Positions 16,603 to 24,536 of a stretch of DNA of 40,520 nt are shown here, piece after piece. This DNA comes from Cyanobacteria bacterium RU_5_0 (GTDB lineage Bacteria > Cyanobacteriota > Cyanobacteriia > Elainellales > Elainellaceae). The notes below the pieces were generated by a model, which was not told the origin of the DNA, searched no databases, and worked only from the letters and a program-made list of their open reading frames with translations. How positions within the stretch are numbered: position 1 is the first letter of the stretch; every line of letters begins with the position of its first letter. The stretch covers positions 1 through 40,520 of the forward strand of contig JAAUSF010000040.1 of assembly GCA_012033255.1 (NCBI GenBank), in the 5' to 3' direction. The position numbers were made by a program, and so were the translations under genes.

Positions 16603-17871
16603 TTATAGAATGGCTTCAATTCCTTGATAAACAAGTGCTAATTCTTCGTCTGTGATGCAATATGGCGGCATCAGGTAAAGCACATTTCCAAGGGGACGCA
16701 ACAGTAAGCCGCGATCGATCGCTTTTTTTCTCACCTCTAATGCCACTTGATTCAGATATCCTGGTTGATCTGATGTAACAATATCCATTGCGGCGATCGT
16801 GCCCAACACTCGAAGTTTTTCTAGCTTTGGATGTTCTCGTAAGCGATCAAAATGCTGTTGATGGGTTATTTCCATGTTGCGGAATGAAGGCTCATATTCA
16901 GTCATTAATTCTAAAGATGCTAATGCAGCTGCACACCCCAACGGATTAGCGGTATAACTATGTCCGTGATAAAGCGTTTTCATGGGATCATCGCTATAAA
17001 ATGCACTGTAGACTTTCTCAGCACACCCGGTAACGGCAAGCGGCAAAAATCCTCCCGTTAAGCCCTTGGATAGACAGATAATATCGGGTTCAATATGAGA
17101 CTTGACACAGGCAAACCAATCACCAGTGCGACCGAATCCCGTCATCACTTCATCAGCGATCAAGAGTGTATCAAACTGTTGAGCTAACTGATGGAGTTGC
17201 TGAATAAATTCAGGTCTACACATTCGCATTCCGCCTGCCCCTTGAATCAAGGGTTCAATGATGATTCCAGCATAGCGATCGCAAGATTGACTGAGCTTAT
17301 TTTTGATAATCGAAATGCTGTAATCTTCTTTTTCAAAGACTTGATGATCATCCAGATAAGTTGCAGGAAAGGGAACAAATTCTACATCAAATAACAGATC
17401 AGCAAAAACTTGCGAAAAAATCGATCGCTCCCCTACTGCCATTGAGCCAAACGTGTCGCCGTGATAAGCCCCGGCAAATGCGATAAAAGTAGTGCGTTTC
17501 TGATCTTGGTTTTGCCAATATTGATATGCCATTTTTAAGGCAATTTCAACCGCCGTCGAACCGTTATCTGAGAAAAAAATGCGAGTTAATGAATTAGGGA
17601 GCTTTTTAACTAATTGTTCAGCCAGTTGTTCGGCTGGATCATGAGTAAATCCTGCAAAAATGACTTGCTCCAATTGTTGAGCCTGACGATAGATGGCTTC
17701 AGCAATCTTGGGATGAGCATGTCCATGTAAATTAACCCACCAACTCGAAATACAATCAATGATACGATGACCATTTTCTAACTCTAACCAGACCCCTCGT
17801 GCAGCTTTGACTTTAAGAGGTTCTGGTGCAGTTTTTGCTTGCGTATAAGGATACCAAATGTGAGGATGCAT
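16603..17871 (-). CDS. bioA: Adenosylmethionine-8-amino-7-oxononanoate aminotransferase
   Basis: A 422-residue class III PLP aminotransferase that converts KAPA to DAPA using SAM as amino donor. Signatures: WYPYTQ at the start, ISSWWVNLHGHAHP, GAYHGDTFGSM, LIADEVMTGFGRTG, and the PLP lysine in LSKGLTGG. Some cyanobacteria use BioU for this step, but here bioA is present. Upstream is a five-unit GAGTGAA tandem repeat. It is followed by bioB on the same strand. Confidence 0.97.
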   Translation of the reverse strand: MHPHIWYPYTQAKTAPEPLKVKAARGVWLELENGHRIIDCISSWWVNLHGHAHPKIAEAIYRQAQQLEQVIFAGFTHDPAEQLAEQLVKKLPNSLTRIFFSDNGSTAVEIALKMAYQYWQNQDQKRTTFIAFAGAYHGDTFGSMAVGERSIFSQVFADLLFDVEFVPFPATYLDDHQVFEKEDYSISIIKNKLSQSCDRYAGIIIEPLIQGAGGMRMCRPEFIQQLHQLAQQFDTLLIADEVMTGFGRTGDWFACVKSHIEPDIICLSKGLTGGFLPLAVTGCAEKVYSAFYSDDPMKTLYHGHSYTANPLGCAAALASLELMTEYEPSFRNMEITHQQHFDRLREHPKLEKLRVLGTIAAMDIVTSDQPGYLNQVALEVRKKAIDRGLLLRPLGNVLYLMPPYCITDEELALVYQGIEAIL

Positions 17872-17876
17872 GGAAA

Positions 17877-17911
17877 GAGTGAAGAGTGAAGAGTGAAGAG
17901 TGAAGAGTGAA
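17877..17911. repeat. Heptanucleotide tandem repeat upstream of bioA
   Basis: Five perfect GAGTGAA units on the plus strand, ending six bases before the bioA start codon. It occupies the bioA leader, as other heptamer repeats in this window do for other genes. Confidence 0.9.
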
Positions 17912-17954
17912 GATGGATTTACGTAGGGTTTAATATGTCATTAAATGGTGAGGA

Positions 17955-18586
17955 TTAGGAGGAGAATAAGTGTTGGAAGGCGAGTTTAAGAGTAGTTAGG
18001 TTGATGGGATTTAGGATATCGAGTTCACCGAGAATGGGAACTTGACCGTAATGGGCGATCGCTCCCGATTACTTGCATTTTTTTGTCCATTGATAATCAC
18101 ACCTAAAACCGGAATTTTAGCCTGTCTCAAAGCGACTAGCGATAACAAAGTATGGTTAATTGTGCCTAAAGTACTTCGAGTCACTAAACAGACAGGCAAA
18201 TTGAGATATTTAATTAAATCAATGATTAAATCCTGTTGATTGATCGGAACTAACAACCCGCCTGCTCCTTCAACAATTAAATGAGGTTTAGTTATTTGAG
18301 GGAGATCAAAATCAGTTAATGAAATTTGCACTCTATCGATCGCCGCCGCCGCATGAGGTGAAAGGGGTTGAGAGAAACGAAATCTCTCATGAATAAAGTG
18401 AGACTCATCTAACTCAGTAACACGTTGAATATAATTTGTATCAGTGATGGGTTCTAAGCCAGATTGAATTGGTTTCCAGTAAGCGGCTCCTAATCCAATT
18501 GTCAACATCGCTGAGACAACTGTTTTACCGACACTAGTATCGGTTCCGGTGATAAAGAAGCGATCGGGAAATGGTAACTGCTTCAA
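17955..18586 (-). pseudogene. bioD: Dethiobiotin synthetase with a single-base frameshift
   Basis: The protein starts normally (KQLPFPDRFFITGTDTSVGKT, with the P-loop) and carries YWKPIQSG, VEGAGGLLVPI and GVIINGQKNASNRE. It then shifts frame: as read it ends RSPITVKFPFSVNSIS at 18011, but adding one base restores AIAHYGQVPILGELDIL and more, ending at 17955 with a normal total of about 210 residues. The missing base is a C after GCGATCGC at 18055-18062 on the plus strand. The start is TTG at 18586, overlapping the bioC stop (TTGA) with GGAG ten bases upstream; TTG 18616 is an alternative. The loss may be a read error, as in two other genes here. Confidence 0.88.
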
Positions 18587-19392
18587 CGCTGAATCACTCC
18601 AAAAAAGATATGACAATGTACTATTAACTCATCAGCGATTTGACTATCCCAATATTGAATTAACTGCCGCATTTGTCCTAATGTTAATCGCTTTCCAGTT
18701 TGATTAAATCCTGCCCCAATTGATTTAAGGCTTTTAAAAAAATGAGTTGCGTCAGGAAAAGTTAAGCAAATTTCTTCCTCATACCAGTAGAGCCATTTAG
18801 CATCATTAGAAAGCTGTTGAATCAGCATTTTAGGATCAGGCAATGAGTTGACTGTCCACGGTAAATTAAGGTATTCGCAGGTAGATTTCCATTCTGGAAA
18901 ACTATGGCAAGTCGGAAAAGAAAGAAAGAAATATCCTCCAGGTTTGAGTTGATTCAATAAATTGCGAAGGCTTGGAATTGGTGTTTGAAACCACTGAATT
19001 ACAAAACTACTGGCGATCGCTGCATAGGAACTAGAAGGAGTGGCGATTGTTTCTCCATCAACTTGTCTAAACAAAATCATGGCTTCTTGCGTTGAAGAAA
19101 TCTTGAGATTAGTCTGACAGAAGTGCAGCATTTCAGATGAGAGATCAGTGATTTCTAGGGGGCGATCGGGAAAAAGCTGAATTAAGCCTTTAGTGACAAA
19201 TCCTGTTCCACACCCAATTTCAAGAATTACACCGTCAGGTAGATCAACTTTATAAGATTCTACGAGCTTTAATACGTGCTTAGCACAGTCTTTTTGCATC
19301 TGCGCCTGAGCGTTATAAACCTTAGCCGCTTGACCAAACGTTTTGGCAATTTTTTGTTTATTGGCAGGAGTATTGACTCTAAATGTGTTCAT
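18583..19392 (-). CDS. bioC: Malonyl-ACP O-methyltransferase
   Basis: A 269-residue SAM-dependent methyltransferase. Motif I is LEIGCGTGFVTKGL near residues 61-74, followed by LEITDLSSEML. BioC methylates malonyl-ACP so that fatty acid synthesis can extend it to pimeloyl-ACP methyl ester. The ATG at 19392 overlaps the stop of the esterase gene by ATGA, which indicates translational coupling and decides the start over the TTG at 19398. It is followed by bioD with a TTGA overlap. Assignment rests on the fold plus position in a bio operon. Confidence 0.92.
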   Translation of the reverse strand: MNTFRVNTPANKQKIAKTFGQAAKVYNAQAQMQKDCAKHVLKLVESYKVDLPDGVILEIGCGTGFVTKGLIQLFPDRPLEITDLSSEMLHFCQTNLKISSTQEAMILFRQVDGETIATPSSSYAAIASSFVIQWFQTPIPSLRNLLNQLKPGGYFFLSFPTCHSFPEWKSTCEYLNLPWTVNSLPDPKMLIQQLSNDAKWLYWYEEEICLTFPDATHFFKSLKSIGAGFNQTGKRLTLGQMRQLIQYWDSQIADELIVHCHIFFGVIQR

Positions 19393-20096
19393 TCGCAAAT
19401 GAATGGATCAATAAATGACCAGCAGGCTTTGAGATGGGTGAAGGGTAGAGCGTGACCTGCCCCTTTGATCTCAAAATAATCACTATTCGCTTCAAGAGTT
19501 TCAAAAAGTTCTTGTCCTTTTTCAATAGATACAATTCGGTCGTCTACTCCATGAAAAATAATAACTTTTGGGAGTGATTGTAAGAGTTCAATATTAACCG
19601 AAGATGTGCCTAGATGTTCTAAGTCTTGAACTAGCAGATCTAGATTACAGGCAGAATGAGCGATCGGTTGCCAAAGTTGAGGATGATAACATTTTGCCTT
19701 AAAAGTATTCAACACTATTTCAGGAGTTTTATTCAACTGTTGTTTCATCTGATCGAGAACTACTTTCGAGCGTCGTCTAAATGGCTCTAGTTCAGGATGA
19801 AATTCTCGAAAACTGCTAAATATAATTAGTAAATCAGATAATTGAAGATGCTCGATCGGGCAGAGATGAAGTCCGTAGGAGTGAATTAAAATGACTCGTT
19901 TGGAGGGTATCTCTAATTCCTCCAGTCTTTGTTGCCAGGGAAGGTTAAAGGTTAAATTCGATTCATTACCAAAGTAGCCTCGATCGAATAGTTGAAAACG
20001 AAATCCCTTGTTTAGTAGTAATGTTTTCCAGGGATACCAACAGGTTCGATCGAAGCCCCAGCCATGATAAGCGATGATTTCTACATTAGTGTTCAT
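19389..20096 (-). CDS. Pimeloyl-ACP methyl ester esterase (BioH-like alpha/beta hydrolase)
   Basis: A 235-residue alpha/beta hydrolase. The oxyanion region is HGWGFDRTCW (residues 11-20), as in BioH; the nucleophile is Ser73 in IHSYG; the acid is in GVDDRIVS (Asp185/186) and the base is His215 in GAGHALPF. Between bioF and bioC it should release pimeloyl-ACP from its methyl ester. Cyanobacteria use several unrelated-looking BioH substitutes (BioG, BioK and others), so I leave the symbol open. The gene overlaps bioF by 11 bases and bioC by 4 bases. Confidence 0.85.
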   Translation of the reverse strand: MNTNVEIIAYHGWGFDRTCWYPWKTLLLNKGFRFQLFDRGYFGNESNLTFNLPWQQRLEELEIPSKRVILIHSYGLHLCPIEHLQLSDLLIIFSSFREFHPELEPFRRRSKVVLDQMKQQLNKTPEIVLNTFKAKCYHPQLWQPIAHSACNLDLLVQDLEHLGTSSVNIELLQSLPKVIIFHGVDDRIVSIEKGQELFETLEANSDYFEIKGAGHALPFTHLKACWSFIDPFICE

Positions 20097-21267
20097 GCCA
20101 TGAGCGAATAGTGTGAACCAGATAATCTAACTGATTAGACCTGTGTTGGCTAGATAAGGCAAAGCGAATTCTGGAGGTATTTGAAGGAACCGTAGGAGGA
20201 CGAATCGCGATCGCTAAAATCCCTTGTTCTTCTAACCATTGGGAAAGCCGTAGTGTTTTCGCTTCATCACCAATATACAGAGGAATAATTTGAGAATTAG
20301 AAGCCCCTATATTGTAGCCAATCTGTTGAAACTGAGCGCAGAGATGATTGGCATTTTGACTTAACTGAAATCGATCTTGATCTAGCATTGGCATCAATTC
20401 TAGTGCTGCTTCGATCGCTCCCATAACTCCTGGTGGTAAGGCGGTAGTGTAGATAAAACCAGGACAAAAATTGATGAAGTAATCCCGCAATTTCTTAGAA
20501 CAGGTGACAAACGCACCAAACGATCCAAACGCTTTACCAAATGTACCAACGACAACATCAATCTCTGGATGATAAGCAGCTAATCCCATCCCATTTTTAC
20601 CTAAAACTCCTACTGCATGAGCATCATCAAGATACAGAATTGTATTGTATTGTTGTGCCAACTGAATCAAAACATCAATATTACTCCGATCGCCATCCAT
20701 ACTGAACACTGTTTCTGTCACAATTAATATCCGGCTATAGGATTGATCGATCGCTTGCTTCAGCAACTCTTCCAGGTGATTCAAATCATTGTGACGATAG
20801 CGAATGAACGTTGCTCGGCTTGCCAAAATACCTTGTATTAGGCTGTTATGAATGAGACGATCGCATAGCACTAAAGACTGGCGATCGAGTAGAGAAACCA
20901 AAATAGTTGAGTTCGCTTGAAATCCAGAGGTAAAAACTAACGCCGCTTCTCGTCCACAAGCAACTGCCAATTTCTGCTCAATTTGCTGATGAATATCATA
21001 GGTTCCTGCTACTAATCTAGAAGCAGTTGCTCCTGTCCCATACTGACTAATGTAGTGTTGCGCGGCACGAATCAGCAATGGATGTTTAGATAAACCCAAA
21101 TAATCATTAGAACTGAAATTCAGTAATCGTTGCTCCTGCTTCAAAACATAAACTGCATCTTCAGGATACAAAGGATAGAGCGATCGCAACCGTCGAGTCT
21201 GCGATCGTTCTGCTAACGCCTGATCTATGAATGCGAACTTGTCTGGATAAACCACTTGATGAGCCAT
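20086..21267 (-). CDS. bioF: 8-amino-7-oxononanoate synthase
   Basis: A 393-residue PLP enzyme of the alpha-oxoamine synthase family, condensing pimeloyl-ACP and alanine to KAPA. Signatures: NFSSNDYLGLSKHP, GTGATASRLVAGTYDIHQQIE, FTSGFQAN, DRLIHNSLIQG, LYLDDAHAVGVLG, and the PLP lysine in GTFGKAFGSFGAF. It is the first gene of the bio operon, with the esterase start inside its last 11 bases. No specific operator was recognised upstream, and the 140 bases before it are GATC-rich. Confidence 0.97.
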   Translation of the reverse strand: MAHQVVYPDKFAFIDQALAERSQTRRLRSLYPLYPEDAVYVLKQEQRLLNFSSNDYLGLSKHPLLIRAAQHYISQYGTGATASRLVAGTYDIHQQIEQKLAVACGREAALVFTSGFQANSTILVSLLDRQSLVLCDRLIHNSLIQGILASRATFIRYRHNDLNHLEELLKQAIDQSYSRILIVTETVFSMDGDRSNIDVLIQLAQQYNTILYLDDAHAVGVLGKNGMGLAAYHPEIDVVVGTFGKAFGSFGAFVTCSKKLRDYFINFCPGFIYTTALPPGVMGAIEAALELMPMLDQDRFQLSQNANHLCAQFQQIGYNIGASNSQIIPLYIGDEAKTLRLSQWLEEQGILAIAIRPPTVPSNTSRIRFALSSQHRSNQLDYLVHTIRSWHEH

Positions 21268-21404
21268 ATGTAGTTATGGATCATATCAGCCTATGGAGGC
21301 GTTAAGAAGACCGATATGAGCAATAATCAGCGAAACCAAAAAATGAAATCGCTAGCGAGTGGGGTAAGGCGATCGATCGTGTGGGTTATCTCAGTGTTCT
21401 TATT

Positions 21405-21659
21405 TCAATAAAGTTTTTCAATAAAATTAATAATAGAGACGCATAGCGCAGTTGCGCCTAATGCACGACTTTCACGTCGCACGATTTCGATGTGAATCAG
21501 TACCCAGGTTTCCTCGCCACTGCGTTTCCACACCTTCACCAGTTTGTCAGCAAAGCGTTTGCCCAACTCTGCGTCCCGCACGACTTGCTGTAACTCTTGA
21601 TCGAGAAAGTCATAGCCTCGGTTCCGTTTATCAAGTCGAGGATGATAAATCTGAGTTTT
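21405..21659 (-). pseudogene. Fragment of Rpn/YhgA-like PD-(D/E)XK nuclease
   Basis: A frame with no start codon encodes GYDFLDQELQQVVRDAELG followed by KRFADKLVKVWKR and EETWVLIHIEIV, which is the N-terminal signature of the Rpn recombination-promoting nuclease family (cyanobacterial transposase-like PDDEXK proteins of about 300 residues). Sequence then runs into unrelated residues and a stop. It is the left border of the TA array and is clearly a decayed remnant. Confidence 0.7.
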
Positions 21660-21790
21660 TAGCCCGTGCTGGATACACGCTACAAAACTGGCAACTGCTC
21701 AAGCGAGATATACTCGAAGCAGTGCAAGGGGCAGAATACCTGAAGTTTGGGGTGAAACAAAAGCTCCGACGATCGAAGCCAGCTAGATTG
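21635..21790 (+). pseudogene. Possible DUF6883-like remnant
   Basis: On the plus strand, directly beside the Rpn fragment, the frame encodes KSEFLARAGYTLQNWQLLKR and DILEAVQGAEYLKFGVKQKL. This resembles the C-terminal half of small DUF6883 proteins, which often sit in toxin loci. No intact start or end is visible. Low confidence. Confidence 0.3.
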
Positions 21791-21857
21791 AGTAGGCGAT
21801 CGTTCTCCTGCCTGCATTCCTCTATTGCCCCTGTCTCAGATGCTCGATCGCCCCTCC

Positions 21858-22205
21858 TCATCCCCCATCATCCCTGCCACAGATGCTTGATCGCCTCTCA
21901 TTTCGTCGGTATTCCGAGAGTTGCAGCGATTTGTAGATGTTGCCTCTGAAATCGATGTCATAAATTTGAAGTTCGTTCAATTCTGCATCAATTTTAAAGA
22001 CGATTCGGGTTTTGCCGACTCGCATCCGCAAAAAGCCTTTCCATTCTCCTTTCAAACTCTTGATATCCATTTCGTTAAATGGAACCATTCCTTCTGAGTC
22101 AAGCAATTGTAGAAGAGTTGCAAGTTTCTCACGGATTTTTTCGACTTCTTTAGCAGATAGTTTTTCTAGAAATTTAACTGCTCCTCTACTGAAGACGATT
22201 TCCAT
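21858..22205 (-). CDS. RelE/ParE-family toxin (cassette A)
   Basis: A 115-residue toxin-like protein. The core VFSRGAVKFLEKLSAKEVEKI, KSLKGEWKGFLRMRVGKTRIVFKID and LQIYDIDFRGNIYK matches the RelE/ParE fold (phage-derived Gp49/RelE type), an mRNA interferase or gyrase poison. The last 22 residues are encoded by repeat R1 and are not part of the family, so the natural C-terminus was replaced. The start overlaps the antitoxin gene by 20 bases. Confidence 0.85.
   Translation of the reverse strand: MEIVFSRGAVKFLEKLSAKEVEKIREKLATLLQLLDSEGMVPFNEMDIKSLKGEWKGFLRMRVGKTRIVFKIDAELNELQIYDIDFRGNIYKSLQLSEYRRNERRSSICGRDDGG
21873..21933. repeat. Array repeat R1 (degenerate)
   Basis: Diverged copy with GATCGCCTCTC and TCCGAGAGTTGC. 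It lies inside the 3' end of the RelE-like toxin gene and encodes its tail (QLSEYRRNERRSS), in the same frame that gives QLSEHPLTRGAIE in the TPR protein. A shorter GATGCTCGATCGCCCCTCCTC copy lies just before it at 21839. Confidence 0.7.
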
Positions 22206-22398
22206 GTTTGACCCAATCCGTCATGTTGATGAACTCGGTCTTGTCGTAATTCGAGGGAGAACCAAGTTTTTCTTGGATCGCCCGCATTTCTCTATCGCTG
22301 ACGAACGGGATCAGGATTTGGCATAGTTTCAATCGCTCCTCCCGTAAAACTTCTCGTACACTCTCTTTGACCAGTTGCTTCAATTCATTTCCGTCCAT
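22186..22398 (-). CDS. Antitoxin of cassette A
   Basis: A 70-residue acidic, helical protein (NELKQLVKESVREVLREERL, then SDREMRAIQEKLG) that precedes and overlaps the RelE-like toxin gene by 20 bases. Size, order and overlap are typical of a cognate antitoxin. I do not recognise a DNA-binding fold by name; such antitoxins occur widely beside cyanobacterial RelE toxins. Confidence 0.8.
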   Translation of the reverse strand: MDGNELKQLVKESVREVLREERLKLCQILIPFVSDREMRAIQEKLGSPSNYDKTEFINMTDWVKHGNRLQ

Positions 22399-22462
22399 CG
22401 CTGTCTTTTCTGATTTGATCTGTACTTCTTATCAGTCTATCGCCCCTCCACACCCCCCATCT

Positions 22463-22567
22463 CCCTGCCGCAGATGCTCGATCGCCCTCGCGTCCCCAGA
22501 TGCTCCGAGAGTTGCCCAGTTTGCCCTGCCTGGATTACCTGCTGCAAGAAATCGAGGAGATTTCGCC
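22463..22567. repeat. Array repeat R2 (full length)
   Basis: Contains CGATCGCCCTCGCG, GATGCTCCGAGAGTTGCCCA, TTTGCCCTGCCTGGATTACC and AATCGAGGAGATTTCGCC. On the minus strand it reads as the TPR-protein tail (QAGQ.xQLSEHL). It separates cassettes A and B. Confidence 0.88.
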
Positions 22568-22625
22568 TTTTACCTCCCAAGCTATAGTTGAATTACTCTA
22601 TCGTTGCTGTGTGATGAGGCGTTCC

Positions 22626-22850
22626 ATGTATACGGTCTATCGCTTGAAGGCAAATGAAATTGATCAGCGATTTATAGACGGGCTGAAAGCCACCTTTCAA
22701 GATCGAGAAATTGAGATTGTGGTGTACGAAGTGGATGAGACCGCTTATCTCATGGCATCTGAGGCTAATCGAAACCGATTATTGCAGGCGATCGAAAACA
22801 TTCACAACCGCACCAATCTCGTGGAAGTTGACCTGGACAAGCTGGGATGA
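22626..22850 (+). CDS. Antitoxin of the YoeB pair (cassette B)
   Basis: A 74-residue protein (MYTVYRLKANEIDQRFIDGL, FQDREIEIVVYEVDETAYLM, RNRLLQAIENI). It precedes yoeB and shares the ATGA overlap, so it is the cognate antitoxin, of the type found with cyanobacterial YoeB/Txe toxins. The ATG at 22626 has GAGG about seven bases upstream; an ATG at 22614 is possible. This is the only cassette on the plus strand. Confidence 0.85.
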   Translation: MYTVYRLKANEIDQRFIDGLKATFQDREIEIVVYEVDETAYLMASEANRNRLLQAIENIHNRTNLVEVDLDKLG

Positions 22851-23113
22851 AACGAAAAGTTGTGTTTGAAGGGGGTGCCTTTGAGGATTTCAACGAGTGG
22901 GCGAAGATTGACAGAAAACTCTATGCCAGGATTGTCGAACTGATCAAAGATATCGATCGCTCACCGTTCACCGGATTGGGTAAGCCCGAGCCTCTGAAGT
23001 ATGAATTCAGCGGGTTTTGGTCAAGACGAATTACAGATGAACATCGCCTGATTTATCGGGTCAACGATCGAGAAATTGTCATCGCCTCATGCAAGTATCA
23101 CTATGAGAGGTAG
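22847..23113 (+). CDS. yoeB: YoeB/Txe-family toxin (cassette B)
   Basis: An 88-residue ribosome-dependent mRNA interferase of the YoeB/Txe family. The family core is clear: LIKDIDRSPFTGLGKPEPLK, then FWSRRITDEHRLIYRV and the terminal CKYHYER with the catalytic His-Tyr region. Length is normal. Its start overlaps the antitoxin stop by four bases (ATGA). It is inverted relative to the other cassettes. Confidence 0.93.
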   Translation: MKRKVVFEGGAFEDFNEWAKIDRKLYARIVELIKDIDRSPFTGLGKPEPLKYEFSGFWSRRITDEHRLIYRVNDREIVIASCKYHYER

Positions 23114-23160
23114 CTGAATCGATCGCTCCTCTCCATCCACGCATCTCCCCCTTCACCCGT

Positions 23161-23232
23161 GCGTCAAACGCTCGATCGCCCTTCGTGTCACCGGATGCTC
23201 CGAGAGTTGCCCGGTTTGCCCTGCCTGCATCT
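23161..23232. repeat. Array repeat R3
   Basis: Copy with CTCGATCGCCCTTCGTGTCA, CCGGATGCTCCGAGAGTTGC and GGTTTGCCCTGCCTGCAT. It ends 27 bases before the MazF-like toxin stop codon. It lacks the last 30 bases present in R2. Confidence 0.88.
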
Positions 23233-23258
23233 TCGATTGCCTCTGAAGCAATTGCTAC

Positions 23259-23609
23259 TTATACAGTCAGTTGAAACGCTTGAATCAAAAGCGTGTCTAA
23301 TTGCTGGATTTGTCTGGAACTCAACTTTCCGATGCGCCGTTGAATCAGTTGATGTTGCAGGGTAATCATTCGCGTCACTCTCACTTTAGAAGAAACTCGC
23401 AGTCCTGTTCCTAAGAACTCAGGCTCATCACTCTTTAAGGCAAATTCTGCTGAAGTTAAGTGGCTGACGTTCTGGGATGAGATAAAGCACAACGTTACTT
23501 CATTGAGAGCAACGCTAACCGATAGAACGATCGCAGGTCTCAGTTTGGTTTGGCTGAGATCAGTAAAGGGAAATTCGACGAGCACCACGTCACCTTTGCT
23601 TAAGTCCAT
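23259..23609 (-). CDS. MazF/PemK-family toxin (cassette C)
   Basis: A 116-residue toxin of the MazF/PemK fold. The N-terminal signature KGDVVLVEFPFTDLSQTKLR, then PAIVLSV, and KVRVTRMITLQ are typical. Family members are sequence-specific endoribonucleases. It starts inside the last codons of the antitoxin gene (10-base overlap). Confidence 0.92.
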   Translation of the reverse strand: MDLSKGDVVLVEFPFTDLSQTKLRPAIVLSVSVALNEVTLCFISSQNVSHLTSAEFALKSDEPEFLGTGLRVSSKVRVTRMITLQHQLIQRRIGKLSSRQIQQLDTLLIQAFQLTV

Positions 23610-23815
23610 TCGATCGCTTCTCCATCCTCCAGGCTGTACAGATCAGGCTCATCGTGGAGAAACTCAAAGGCGTTTCCCTGTTCAGCCAGATGGAGCAATT
23701 CTGAATCAGATGGATAGGGAAGGTTGGCAAATAGCTTTTCTTCTAGAAGAACACGTTCCTGGGGTGACAGAGCCAGAATCGTTTGAACGATCGAATCTAC
23801 GAGTTGGGTGTTCAT
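23600..23815 (-). CDS. Antitoxin of the MazF pair (cassette C)
   Basis: A 71-residue protein beginning MNTQLVDSIVQTILALSPQE followed by RVLLEEKL. The C-terminal half is acidic (LHDEPDLYSLEDGEAIEW) and probably binds the toxin. The N-terminal module is nearly the same as in the cassette H antitoxin, which pairs with a PIN toxin instead. Confidence 0.85.
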   Translation of the reverse strand: MNTQLVDSIVQTILALSPQERVLLEEKLFANLPYPSDSELLHLAEQGNAFEFLHDEPDLYSLEDGEAIEWT

Positions 23816-23925
23816 CGTGGTTTCTTACTGAATCGCATGGGTTGATCCTGATCATAAGATCATGAGCTAATTTATTTAGAGCGATCGCCCCTCCTCCTCC
23901 ACCCATCCACCCATCCCCCTATTCC

Positions 23926-23952
23926 CCCTGCCGCAGATGTTCGATCGCCCCA
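23926..23952. repeat. Array repeat R4 (short)
   Basis: Only the outer part remains: CCCCTGCCGCAGATGTTCGA followed by TCGCCCC. It ends two bases before the stop codon of the cassette D toxin. A GATCGCCCCTCCTCCTCCACC block at 23882 precedes it. Confidence 0.7.
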
Positions 23953-23954
23953 CT

Positions 23955-24239
23955 TCAGTAAACCTCATCATGAGTTCCAATATCGATCAAAACAATTACT
24001 TCCCGCTCAGTTTCTTTGTCTTTCTCAATCGAAAACACAATTCGACAATCATAGCCACAGGAACAAGCACGCAGTCCAGAGAGATTACCACTGAGCTTGT
24101 GAGTTCCCAATGGGGGTGCAAACACATCTGCTTGCATTTGGCTCAAGATACCTTCAATTTGACTCTGCGACTGCGGATTTCGCTTTACAAATTTGCGAAA
24201 GGCTCTTTTGAATCCAGTGCTGAGAACCAGTTGCCTCAT
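23955..24239 (-). CDS. YafQ/RelE-type toxin (cassette D)
   Basis: A 94-residue RelE-superfamily mRNA interferase (LVLSTGFKRAFRKFVKRNPQ, LGTHKLSGNLSGLRACSCGYDCRIVF, VIVLIDIGTHDEVY). The ending IGTHDEVY is typical of the YafQ/RelE type found in cyanobacteria. The start overlaps the antitoxin stop by four bases, and the stop abuts repeat R4. Confidence 0.9.
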   Translation of the reverse strand: MRQLVLSTGFKRAFRKFVKRNPQSQSQIEGILSQMQADVFAPPLGTHKLSGNLSGLRACSCGYDCRIVFSIEKDKETEREVIVLIDIGTHDEVY

Positions 24240-24466
24240 GCGCTAATCTCGTTGTTGAACGATCGACGCAGTTCTGCGATCGCGACATCAGCCGATTGTG
24301 GGGCTAATTGCCCCTGATGAAATGCCTCGATCGCCTGTTGAGCATTGGTTGCAATTTCTGCACGACGGGCTTCAATCTGCCGATGGCGAAGGATCTCGAT
24401 CAATATGGTCTGCTGTTCAAGTGGCAGTTGCAGGGCGATATCCAGAACCTGCTCAAGGGTTGGCAT
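24236..24466 (-). CDS. Antitoxin of cassette D
   Basis: A 76-residue protein (TLEQVLDIALQLPLEQQTIL, IEILRHRQIEARRAEIATNA) in front of the YafQ-like toxin, with a four-base overlap. Its N-terminus (a LEQVL..AL.LP.EQQ.ILIE pattern) is distantly like the MNTQLV modules of cassettes C and H. Confidence 0.85.
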   Translation of the reverse strand: MPTLEQVLDIALQLPLEQQTILIEILRHRQIEARRAEIATNAQQAIEAFHQGQLAPQSADVAIAELRRSFNNEISA

Positions 24467-24536
24467 AGTTGATGCTAGCTAAACAACAGTGGACGCTATT
24501 TCCTCTAGTGTAGTGGCTCGATCGCTCCTCCTCATG

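Noticed and set aside
21452..21949. 165-residue open frame on the plus strand
   Set aside because: It spans two unrelated remnants and the first array repeat, its first half is antisense to the Rpn fragment, and it has no coherent domain.
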